DNA of 64,000 nt, from the NCBI GenBank assembly GCA_944470555.2, contig OX104130.1, positions 57,507,491-57,571,490 of the forward strand, given 5' to 3'. Below are positions 26,901 through 39,998 of this stretch, piece after piece. Source of the stretch: Heterobilharzia americana. Taxonomy: Eukaryota; Platyhelminthes; Trematoda; Strigeidida; Schistosomatidae. Within the stretch, counting starts at the first letter, position 1; every line of letters starts with the position of its first letter. Position numbers and translations under genes: made by a program. The notes below the pieces were generated by a model. The model saw only the letters and a program-made list of their open reading frames with translations. It was not told where the DNA came from and made no database searches.

Positions 26901-29900
26901 TTCGCCTCTCCGATTCCAGCGGGGAATAAGTTTGTTTTCATTTTTTATATTTTGTTTGTGCTTTGAAGTTTCTTTAGCGGTTAGATTTGTTTTACGGGGT
27001 AGGGTTGCTAGCCCTATGCCCAACCTTCCCTCTTTACCCGGGCTTAGGACCGGCTAGTAACTAGTAAACTAGTTAACCAGGCGAGGTTATTCAACAAGTC
27101 TTTAGAACCTTAAAACTCTACTGGAACTGGATGTCAACATTTTTCAAATTTCAGTTACACTACTCAGCTATGAGTAACTGACCTCATAAAAGTGAATGAA
27201 CTGAACTAGAGTTTCGTAGTAGAAACTGATTCTTTCACTTTGAGTACAGTTTTATAGACGAATTAGTAGCCAACGTGTACTTCATTAAACTGAATTATTC
27301 GTAACTTAAACTCATGAAGTCAAAGACTAAACGACCAACCGTTAGTATGCTTTCTTTATTAATTTTTAGCATACTAGCCGAAACCTATTAGTGACACAGT
27401 CCCTTTGAGAGACTTGTGAAGCTGTGACGCAGTGGTTTAAGTAGATGACTATCGACTAGTGAGTCTTGGGTTCGAACCCCACTCTGCCTACCGACGATAG
27501 GGCAACCAGGTAGTAGTGTCACTAGCCGTCACACAATAGTTGTGGGTCATTGTCTATCGCACAGATGTGTACAAGGTGACTGCGTCCTGTTTTGTAGAAC
27601 TTGATGAGAAACATTTGAGTCTGAATGACTTGGAAATTACTGTTGCACTCAAAAATCTAGCCTGTTTCATCTGGTATGAGATGCTCAGGGTTTATTCTCA
27701 TACTAATGAAATCTGAGTTATACAAGCATCTATAGAGCCGAAATGCAGTTCATACACCAATTTTTAAAAGAAAGAAAATAAAGGTATAAGTTCTGGTAAC
27801 CAGTTAGGGTTTGTCCAAGTTTTTTAATTGACTATCAACGCTTATAATACCTATTATCTTCACTGTATATCAATCGGTCTACACCAGACATACTGATTGG
27901 TTATTATATCATCTAGTAATAAGCGCTGAATAAACTCCGTTGAACTACTTTATAGAGTATTAATCAATTTTAGCGACTTAGCTTGCTTTGAGAAGAATAA
28001 GTTAAGTTTACTAACTGACAGGAAAAAAAGAGTGATCAAGAAGATAGTCTTACTAAGCTTTCATATAACTTGCAATTAAGTTGTCTACTCAGTGAGTGAA
28101 TCCACATTTAACTAAATATATCCGAAATGTATTTAAAATACTGTTGATGCGTTAATTTAATTTATTCCGAAGTGATAGTAAAGATTAAAATAAGTCTTCA
28201 CAATTACGACTACTGCTTTTTAGGCTTTGATTCTTTAAGGAAAATAACTACACTATTTGGACTTTGATAGAAGCCAGTATGTTTTAAAATTTCAACCATT
28301 ACAAAGTATTAAATGTATAAAACTGATGATTGCTTATCAAAAATGTCGAACAGTTCATAAATATCTTTAGTTTATCGAGTAACCGTGAAATTGTTTTGCT
28401 TCTCCTTCATTTATGGTAATTTATGAATTCCAAATTGAGTGTCTAAAAGTGACAGATTTGATGTTCCGTTTATAGGTGTGCTGTTGTTTGTAACTTTAAA
28501 TAGGTTAGTGATTAAGGTCAATCTGCATAGTGTATCTTATTATGTTGATGAGCTTTACAGTATATATATATGCAGTTGCTCCTGGAAGATGATTTTTAAC
28601 TGAATAAGACTCAAACCTTGAAATATGCAGCAACTGAAATTATATGTTAACCACTAATCATATTATTCATGAGTATTTGAACCAATCAACTCATACCAGC
28701 AAAGATTAAAAAGAAAATATTACAACCCCTTAAATTTCTATTTTTCATGTTGAGTTGTAAGACACTGGAGCTTCTAGATGGTCATCTGAATTGGAGGAAC
28801 TCAACAGATAGTCAATGATTAGATATTTTGGGAGATAAAGTACAGTTTAAATCAATACAAAAACACTTACTTTTCATTTATTTCAAATTCAATATTCTCA
28901 TGAATTGCTTCGCTATACGTTTTAATGGCATCATTAACTTGTATCCAAATTTGTTTGAAAGAACTAAGTCGAAATAATATCTCATCAGGATTTTTATTTT
29001 TATGTGTTATTAACGTAGCTGTATCATTAAACAAAACTGTTTCAAGTCGAAAGACTTCTTCGAATATATTTTCATCTATCAGTTTACTGATATGAACTAT
29101 TAATGTTCGCTGGGAATGTAAGTGTCAAAAACAATAAAAATAAAAGTTAAATTTGCTTAAAAAAAGTTAAACTGGTCAATCAAAAACACTGATAGGCAAA
29201 GTTCATCAATTAGAGAATAAATTTAGGCATTAATTTGACTGAAGCGAAATCCTCAATGCACTATGTTAAATCTAAATTGAATTCATAATTTTCATTGTGG
29301 CATCAAAAACAAAGATATCCAACGAAAATGACTCCTTTCAGTGGATTTATTAGCAAGCTGTTGGAAAACACCTTCCAGACTGGCTTTATAAAAAGAAAGG
29401 AAATGTATTAAAGTTCTTTTCTCGGATATTTAGTAGATTCCAGCCGTTTAACCCACCCGAATAGTCATTTTAAGGTTTTCTGTCGAATTCGCTCGAATAA
29501 CTCACTTTTTCTCCGTCTTCAACGAATAAAAAAGCAGAGGTTTTAGTTATCTACGGTCTGAAACATCGCCTGGTTAACTTGTTCACTAGTTACTAGCTGG
29601 TCCTAAGCCCGGGTAAACAGGGAAGGTTGGACGCAGAGCTAGTAACCCTAACCCTGAAAACAAACCCAATCCCTAGAGAAACTTAAAACAACCAGGAAAA
29701 TATAAAGAAAAAATAAACTTATTCATCACTGGAATTGGAGAGACGAAATGACGCCGGTTAGTAACAGCAATCCAGAAGCCCACTGGCCGACGTGTTTTCT
29801 CATCTCTCGATGAAAGCAAAAGGAAAAATGGAGACATGGAATATCCGTAACATGTATCAACCTAGCTAGGCTGTCCAGATTGTAAAAGAGATAAGAAGCA

Positions 29901-31870
29901 GACTCTCCAAACCCTTAACTGGGAAGTCAGTAATCTAATCGGATACTGTCACATAGATGACAACGACGAGCAAACTGAGTAACGATTTGGCTATCATGAT
30001 CTCCCCAACAGCATCGAAGGCTGTCATCCAGCGAAAACCAGTCTCCTTCCGCAGGGTCATGACAGCAAAATGGATTCAACTCAAAACAAAGGAAAGTCAC
30101 AATCACTAAATGCTACCCACCTACAAATAACGCAGAGCAAGAGAAAAATGAGGAATTCTACAGACAACTGCAATCAGTACTGCACAAGACCACTCACTAC
30201 CCAGTTGTCGACGTCAAAATTATAATGGGTGGGGTGACATGAATGTGGACAACACAGGAAGAGAACTCATCATGGGTGGAGAGGCACTCGGCGACATGAA
30301 GGAGAATGGAGAACTGTTTGCAGATTTCTGTGCATTCAACGATTTGGTGACAGAAGGCACTGTGTACAAACACAAGGATATTCACAATGCAGCGACATGC
30401 ATTTGATTTCATCAGACACCAGATGGACACACTACACTAAAAATCAGATCGACTTCATCCGAATCTGAAGAAAGTGGAGATGCAGCCTACTGGACATAAC
30501 ATCAGATCAAGAAGAAGAGGAGCAGATGCAGGTTCACACCAATCACTATCTAGTGTAAGGAATCAGCTTCAAAATCAAATTGAAAGCCTGCAAAGTAGTT
30601 GGTGATAGGCCACAGGTCAGGTTACACACCCAGAACAAAAACTGAAGCACGAGACTTCAAAGGACATCTTCACGTCAGCTATCAGAACAAAATGAGAGTC
30701 ACTGAGCAACATTCCTGAAGGAACCTGTGTGGAAGAACACTGGAAGAGCACTCTTTGAAAGCTATGTGGAAAGAAAGCTGCATAACCGTATTAGGAAGGA
30801 AGAAGAAGCAAGGTGAGACAAGGAATGGATCTCCACTGACACATGGAAGCTGATGCAGTAGGGAGAGGAAGATGGTGAAGCATAAGACGAACAATGCAGT
30901 GCAAGCATGCACGACGAAAAGAAGAAGTGAGTACAACCTGTACAACACTACACTGGACAAAGAAGTGAAGAAGAGTGCACGCATAGACAGTAGACACTTC
31001 TACGACACATTGGCAAATGAAGCAGAACAGGCTGTAGGCTGGTAGGCGAAACCTGACAACACCATGTCAAATAATCAGTTTACCATCTCGTAAGAAAGAG
31101 ATCAACACAGACGAAACCAATGAGAGATAGTGAAGGAAAGCTAGTTACCAAAGAGGAGAAATAAAGGAACAATGGGCTGACCACTTCATAAGCTCTTGAA
31201 CCGACCACCATCACCACCTGCAACTCGTCTAGAAATACCACCAGCAACCACAGAACTACCAGTGAACACAAGACCTCCGACAAAAGCAGAAGCCCTGAAT
31301 GCCATAAAATTGCTGAAATCCGAGAAAGCAGCAGGACCAGATGGAACTCCACCACAAGCACTGAAAACAGACTCAGAGACATCAGCGGCGGACATGCTCA
31401 CACCACACCACTACTGCACAAGGTTTGCAAGGATGGAAGGAACGAAAGGTACTCCCCACTTATTGGGAGAACAGCTAGCTTGTCAAACTCCCAAAGAAGT
31501 GAGACCTAAGCCTTTGCAAGAACTGGTGAGAAATCAGCTGCTGTCCACCCAAAGCAAGCAAAATATTATGCCGCATCGTCCTGGAGAGACTAAAGGATGC
31601 GCTGGATTCAAAATTACACCCAGATCAGACTGGCTTGCTGACTTCAGGAGGAGGAAATCATGTGTGGACCAAACTGCAACACTACACAACGATACGCTTC
31701 ATCATAGAAGAGAGTATAGAACGGCAGTCAACTCTCTACTTCAACTTCATCGACATTGAAACGGCCTTCGACAGCGTCGACTGAGAGGCAATTTGACAAG
31801 CAGTTGCTTCAACACCACGCTTTTAGTGCCACAAACCTTTATCAATCTCATTCAACAGCTATATGCTGCT

Positions 31871-31914
<44 letters not shown>

Positions 31915-34900
31915 GGCCACATGCCAGGTGAGCCACAATGGAAAGCTCAGTGACGCCTTAGAAGTGAAGACAGGAGTAAGACAAGGCTGCCGCCTACTAT
32001 CACTAGTGCTCTCCCTGATTGTGGTCAACTGGAGTGGATCATGCAGCAAACCGTGAGGAGCGAGAAGAGGGGCTAACGCTAGCTGGATAGATGAAAAGAC
32101 CCCAGAAGAAGGTTTTCATTTCGCCGATGATTATTTGTGTCTAATGTCTTGTGGCACAAACTCGAAGATCTACAAGCGACAACTAGCAAGTTGACAGAAG
32201 AGGCAGGGCAGCGAAAACGGGACTTCAAGCGAATTTAGAGAAGATGGAGGTGATGAAGATACCCAACCAACAACAGCATCAACAACAAACATCAGTCACC
32301 ATCAACGGGAGGAACCTAAAGGAAGTAGTCTCTTTCATTTACCTAGGCAGGGCAGCATCGTTTCTACTACAGGAGGCACAGGCACAGACGAGGATGTCAA
32401 AACAAGGATTGGAAACACAGCAAGACAGACCTTCCTTCATTAGTCTGAAACTTAACTCAGCATGAAGTGTGAACAAGATCCGCATGTTCAACACTAATGT
32501 CGGTCAAGTCAGTGTTTCTATATGGTTCAGAGACTTGGCGCGTCATGGAATGCACTTCCAACAAACTACAGACATTCATCAACAGCTACCGTCTACGCTA
32601 GTTCACTCGATACTGACACTGAAGATCAGATGTCCAGAACGAAAAAGCAACAGAGAACTCTGAGAACAAACCAACGAAGAAGCCATCACCCAACAAATAT
32701 GCAGGAGAAAGTGGAAATGGATTGGATTGAGCATACACTGAGAAGACTGATTGGGGATATCAAGCACCAGGTCATGCCGTCGATTTGAACCCTGATAGAA
32801 AACGATGAGTTGGGCGTCTGACGAGACAGTGACATGGAGGAGATGGTGTGAGGAAGAAATGAAAGTTTGTTGGCAGTCGTTGCGGCAGGTTGAAAAGACT
32901 GCACGTTCCACTCTAGGTGAGGACTCCTACGCACAGTTGCTTGCTGAACAGTTCGGCGATAGCGTTTGGAACGCCACTGCCCAGCGGCTACGACTAGTGA
33001 ATGCGACGTCAAGGCTATCAGCACGGCTGCAAGTGCGAAGTTTTGACAGGAGAACGAGTGTAATGGGTGCTACTCATTAGAATAAATGTAAGTAATATAT
33101 ATTGAGAGGTCGGAAGAATTCGCGGACAGTTACGAGTGATGGGTAAATATTCTGTATAGGGAAGCGGAAAAGATGACGTGACCGTATAAAAAGCAAGGCG
33201 ACATAGAAGAATTAAAGGAATTAAAACGTATTATGTAATTGAAATTTCAATGGAAAGGTTATAATATTTTATCAGTAAAGTACAAGGCATCATAATTGCA
33301 ATTCCTTCTGCGATTCATCATTTGCCGTTTTCTTCCACCATATTTTCATCTCTTTGTTATCTATATACGCCAGATAAACGACTTTAAAAAATCTGACATG
33401 ACTTCTTCTTTCTTATGAATCAACCTTTATGTCATCAACTAGCAACATTATTATTACAGACATGATTGGTTTTATTGCAGTCTGTCATTATTTTGGTTTA
33501 GTCTTCCTCACGGATTTCAGTCTTTAGATATCACATGTCTACGAATGTACAGCTTGAGAATAAATCCCAAGGAGCCCACATACCAATAGAAACCGATCAA
33601 TTCGGTACAATCAACTATGGTATAACATAGGCAATAACACTAAAACCATACCAGTCGAGAAAGAAGTGACCATCTTGGATCAGTGGTCTAGTGGATAATG
33701 CTCTAGCATTTGAAGTTATCGGTCCCAAGTTTGAGTCGAGCTGGGAGCAACATAACTAACTGGAAAACAGGTACGTCCAGCTGACGAGTCCTAAATAGGA
33801 CGAAATGTGCATCTTGGATTCCACTGCTAACCACTATTCATCTTAACTATGAAATTCAAAGTAGCTAAAATTGTTCGATAAAATATCTTGAATCTTGATT
33901 TCGTTTTTGATGTTTATCTGCTAGATGCACATAAAAGTCATGTTTTCTCGAAATTCCACAAGCACCTCGTTGTGTACCATGATAAGATATGAAATACGTG
34001 TACTGAAGTGGATCTTTGAAACCAGGTGATTCAGCAAAATGTTGTGCCACGTAAATAGATTACTTTACTCCAACTTACGTTGCTGGGTTTCAATTTGAAT
34101 AAAATAAATAGTCTTGTTTACAAGGTGTGTTTGAAATCACAATGATAATTAAGTGATTTAGTTTCTGACAAAAGTGACAGAATAAGGTTTGTAGGCTTCA
34201 AAAGTTACAGACATAAAGAAAAGTACAACTCCTACCTGAAGATGATAAAAGAGTTTCAGAAGGTCTCCGATGATAATTTAGGGTAGTTGATTCCGGGGAA
34301 ATGAGTGATATGCTGAGATTTTCAGAAAGTTTGAGTAGCAAGTCACCCTTAAGTTAGTCAGAGAACCAAGATACAAGCTCTTGTAAATATAAACTGTAAG
34401 ATGATGAAAAATGTTAGCCACAAAGCTATACAAGAAATGCTGAGTTACGCTTCTTGTAAGCTTACTACTGACCCTACTAATGTAAGTAAATAAGACAGTT
34501 TCTGCTAGATTATCAGAAAAGAACATACTTGACTATACAGGATGATTTTTATAAAATTTTAGGTTCATGAACGGGTGCTCAAAATGCCATTTCAGTCAAC
34601 TTCAGGTAAGGACTATCATGCAACAAACTATTCTGATCGCTCAAGAAGTTCATCATGTATTCAAAGCCATTGATCACTATATATTCAAAACTGGATAAAC
34701 TTCAAGATGCTCTTGAACAGCAGGTAGACCAATATGACATGGATAACTGATAGTTCAACTACGCCTTCGGATAATATTACATTTAATGAAGTGCACGGTA
34801 TATTGGTGTGGCGTTGATTGATATAAAACATGAAATGTTTGGAGTAAAGTGACATAAAAGTTTTCCTTTGGGTGACAAAATAACCCTCTGTGATTGGCTA

Positions 34901-37900
34901 AAATGCGATCAGCCTGAATTAGCAGCTTTGACACCAGTGCCTAAATATGTAACCTCATTTTACCTGTTTTTGAATTAATCTGAAAAATCATGATTGCATG
35001 ACTGCTTCAAAGAAATGACAAAAACCCAATTGTATCTTTAGGCTAGTTGTCGTTAACTGACTCAAATATCAGACTTGTTGAATCTTAATCGAAAACTATA
35101 ATAAGCATTCACATGCTTTCGTGGTTTTATACGTTTCAGGGCTTAGTAACACATCATGTATCTGGACATAGAAGCAAATTATGTGACCAAATTATCCTAA
35201 GTAGTTCTGTTTACACTTTGTTCATTCTATTTTGCCAATAACTGGAAGTCATACTTCTTCCTACATACAGAATATGAAGCTACTTTTCTCAGTTTCGAAA
35301 GCCACAATAGGCTGATGATAAATACATGACAATCAACCAAATCGATGACTCCATAGAAAAAAATCATGAATGAGACTGAAGTAGAGAGATATTTTCAAGT
35401 GAAGTTGATTATTTACATATACCTGTGAAAGAAAGAAGACTTTACACCAATAACAATAGATTGAATGCTTTCGTTTGTTCCAGCTGTTTCAGAACGAATT
35501 GACCAACTACATTGTTTGGAAGTATTGGGTTGAACTTGCCTTTATTTTCCTTATCACTTTCCCTGTATTGCTTGTATCGACAAGAATACTGTAAAATTTG
35601 ACTGTATGGTTAGATTTTTGTTATTTCAAGAGAATTGTCGGTTTTTAGTGCCTTTTAGTACTTTTGTGATAACTCTTACATTTATCAGATTCATGTTTTT
35701 ATGCATTTCCCGTAAAACAGTGATTCTTAAGTCTCCAAAAAGCAATATTTCCTACAAAAAAAGACGTGAACAAGTAAGATCATCGTTTGTTCAGTCTCAT
35801 CCTGTTAACGAAATATCAGATTTAAACAAATACCTTGCCACAAACATAAGACTGACTAATATGAAAAAACTAGATGAACTATTAGTATTTTCTCAATAAC
35901 GATAATACTTGATGAACGGTCAAGTAGATAGATCTTTATTAGCAGTAAAGTATGACGGCTAGCAATGGAATCCATAATGCAAATGCCATTGTATTTATAG
36001 CTAATCAGTTAGACATAATTTTATCACAGCAATTTTACATTCGCACTGACATCTGAATTCGATATCTGTCCTTTCAAACAACAAAGTTTTGTCGACTGGA
36101 ATACTGATTTATGATAGCCATTGTATTTACAGTGGTTGTAATCTGACATTATAGCTTATAAATTCCCGTTACTGAATGATCGCACTGAACCAATAGTCTG
36201 TTTTTCTGGCACACAGGTCCTTCAGTTTGATATCAAGATATAGTTAGTTATCATGTTCTATTTTTGCAGATAGTAACTATTTGGATGCACTAATGTTCTA
36301 GTGGTTGGTGGGGTTCTCAATCAACTGGCAACTAGCAGAACAAAATGTATGTCCTACATGCTACCCCCAGCTACCTCTAATAGACAGAAATACTCAGATG
36401 TTCAAATAAACTGCCTGACCGATTATCTCCAATTAATCCACAAACTATGTTATTTAATGACCGTTTCATTTTTGAATCAGAAGTTAAATATTCCTATACC
36501 CAAGATAAATGCAATAATAAATGGCTTTGAAAACCAAAGTTATCTAGCAAAATTACCACATTTGGAGACAATAGATAAAGATTTCCTATGGAAAAATTCC
36601 TCTTGTAGTTCGTTATTGCTAAACTGAAGTTGAAAATCTGCGATCAAAAGAAATGACTAATTGACTAGATCAATGCACATTGTGGTTCTACACTTCGCAT
36701 TACAATTCACCAAGCTTTTCAGTCTCATATCAAAAATACTTCAACAGGAATTATGAAATAATCATAAAAATCTGCAACTAGTCATAGAATGGGGTGAAAA
36801 AAAGATTCGGATATTCTGTTCTTAAGTTTTAAGCATTATGAGAACAATATTTGCTAGTGTTACTGACATGCTCCGATGAATTTTAGAAGCGGCGAATAAA
36901 GTATGTGTCAGTAAACTTGGGCAGGTTCTTGCATTAGACAATGACCTAAAACAAATGGTGTAAGGATTGATAAAGCTACTTGTTTGCTAAAACCTCAATT
37001 AGTGGAGAGGTGATAGTAACTATGACCCACTGTTTGTGAGCCGACTGACAAGATAAATGTGCTGCAGATCATGATGATTAAAACTAACTGCGAACATATT
37101 TACTGATCCATCGGATACATTTTACATGTAATCATTACTAATCAATGGATCTTCAATGAAGAACTGAATTCTATATATATTTATGTTGAAACAAAGCAGT
37201 ATGATAATTTTTTGAGTTATCTAGTAGTTGGGTCATAGTGTCTATCATAATCTAGATTGGTCAACGTACATGAACTAAACGCTACGTTAACAAGGAAAGA
37301 AAGCTCAACCTCACAATGTAATACATTTACTGTTGGGAAAATGAAGCTGACTAGCAGGACACTTCGTGTAGTAAAAACCCAGATTTGCTAAACATCATTA
37401 ACAGGATATTTTATACTTTTCCCTGAGTTATTTCATATAGTTTTTCATTCAGGAATACTTGCGGAAAAGATATCATAGGCCCATTCAGCAGAGATTCATT
37501 TGATTCATCTCTGTCATTTTTAAGAGTCTGATACAAGGTGTAATCATTGCAAAAACCTCCATGAAAAAAAACCAAAAGAATGATAGGCGATAAATGTATT
37601 TAATTATTAATTTTAGATTTGAGAAGATAGTTGGAGATGAAGTTTCAATTCCGTGTCTACAAAGTTTTAACTGATAGGATCGTGTTCTGTAAATTTGGGA
37701 GGATGCATAGTAAAATGGGATTAGATTTAAATGTCTTCCTAAACACAGATGCCTCTTACATAAAGCAACCTCTAATAGTTCTCACAGAAGACCAAGCTAC
37801 TCAATTCTTCAATGCACAATGATCCAGATTCTTAGAAACATGGTAATACGAACCAGACTGATGGTATTAAGGATAGCCTTCTTTACAAGTAACCTAAGTT

Positions 37901-39964
37901 ACTGGCATTCTGTTTCACTTGAGAACTCGGTGATATGGTCTGTTTTGATTGAGGAACGATGATAAAAGTACCTATAAATCAAATTTTAATGTCATCGAAA
38001 GACTAAAAATGGAAGTTATAAAAACATATTCCTCTAAAGACTTAATCGTAGCTCTTTCTGCTATATCGCATAATTTCTTAAAGTTATACATCAGTTATAA
38101 CCTTTTAATCCTGTGTTCTCAAAAAAATAATGAATGTGGGGCGTTTATTATCTTACCAACATCGTGTTGTAACAACTGTCTTCACAGTCAGTCAATTCCT
38201 TGGTATCGTTGAAAACATTCATATGTTTCAGAAGTTTAGTAATTTCATTTGATGATAAATTGTTTGTATTTTGTAGACGTTCAATAATCTGGCGTGCTTG
38301 TTCAATTTTTGTATCTGGAGTTTCATACAAATTGGAACGTAGTAATAAACATTTTTTTAAATAATTTAAACTGGCTGAAAATTCTTCTGTCTCATCGAAT
38401 TTAAGTGCCTAAATAGGAGGAACAGTTTAAAAGGAAAACTAGTGACATGATAATAACTGGATATGAATAAAAATATTTCCATTATTATTATAAGATTAAT
38501 CTTTCACTACTTTCTGGTTCTTATTTTCTGTCGGGTAGAATTACAGGCTTACAAAAAATTCCTAACCACCATCAGTGAAGACCGATTCAAGAAACCCAGT
38601 AACCATACATTCTATTACTTTCATTTCCTATAGTGAATTATCTTCATGATCAGGCTTTTTAGTGGAAAAGATAGAATCATTAACACGACTTCATGAAAAA
38701 TTCCTCTCTTTTTTTGCTTATCATCTAGAATCAGTCTTTGAAGATTTCATTTAGATAACGAGGTAAGCATTGTACACAAAATTACTTCGTTCAAATAAAA
38801 ATACAAGTAAATGGGTAAAATGTAAACGAATTATCTTAAAAACTGATATTAGTTACTAATTGTATCGCCACCAAGGCCTTAAGTTAACATGAACACATCT
38901 CATATCTTCCGTTGGAAATTGCTCTAAGAATACAACTTTGACGAAGACTTCTAGAAGGTAAGTACATTCAAAAAAGGTCTATTCTTGCATACTGAATATA
39001 GAATGTTATGAAGAAAGAAACATATCCCCTACTTACATCAACAGAAGTAAAATCTACTATAAATTCGAAAGTAAACTTTTATACTTCTAGATGCCAATCA
39101 CTGAAAGTAATAATTCTTAATTTTAGTCCCAGAAAGACCATGAAGAAGCACTGGAGAGAAGTTTCACAGTTAACTAATTAATGTCCTCTGATTCCATTAT
39201 TAGCCAAACTTACTTTGGGAAGTGATCAAAAGCATCTTCCAATTATATTATCAACATTTTATCTTTCGAAAAATGTCTTTTCAAAATAAAACTGTAGGAG
39301 TTGGCATTAAGCAATGAATTACAAATATTTTCTGTATATTAAAATAAAGTTTAATTTCTCATATACGCTCCAACATAATTAAATGTTATTAGACTTGTTT
39401 GATAGAGGTGAGTTAACTTCCTTTTTAAAAGGGATAGGACAACACTTAATCGATCAGGTGTTTTATGTGATTTGCTGTGAACCAAAGTAGCTCAATGGTT
39501 CAGGTGGTTAACTGACAACATGCACAAGGTTTCCGTATACATTTCGATTCGATTTCAATTGTTAGTGAACCAAATTACTATGGTTCGATTCTTTATCTTA
39601 AAACCATGATGTTATTACTATGATTTTATCAAACTGTATGTTCGTTCCAACCAATGAACTCTTAGTTGACGGATTGTATTCGTATTGTCAACTTCTTACG
39701 AAGTTATACATTTTTCCCACCAGGTGAATCTGGCAACAAAATCAGAATAGTATATGCAGGATAATATGAGTTCATTCAGAGTTAAGAAAGGAATACCCTT
39801 TATTTTTAGTATTCCAAAATATAAACAAAAAAAAACAAATTTAGCTCAATAACGTGAACATTTATAAGGCAGGCGAGCGAATGGGATAGAAACATGAAGA
39901 GCTTCTATAGATGTAGAGATAATAACGTAGTTATGTGGAAAGGTAACTGGAACTAATTAATACG

Positions 39965-39998
<34 letters not shown>

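Noticed and set aside
27415..27500. tRNA gene
   Set aside because: A and B boxes are present but there is no acceptor stem, and the sequence continues as a repeat; it is a SINE head.
30197..30430. ORFs antisense to the RTE copies (also 24088-26929, 49131-49916)
   Set aside because: These are shadows of the LINE coding strand in opposite frames.
31196..31759. 187-codon ORF as a host gene
   Set aside because: It is the RT segment of dead RTE copy A; its twin occurs at 48355-48927.
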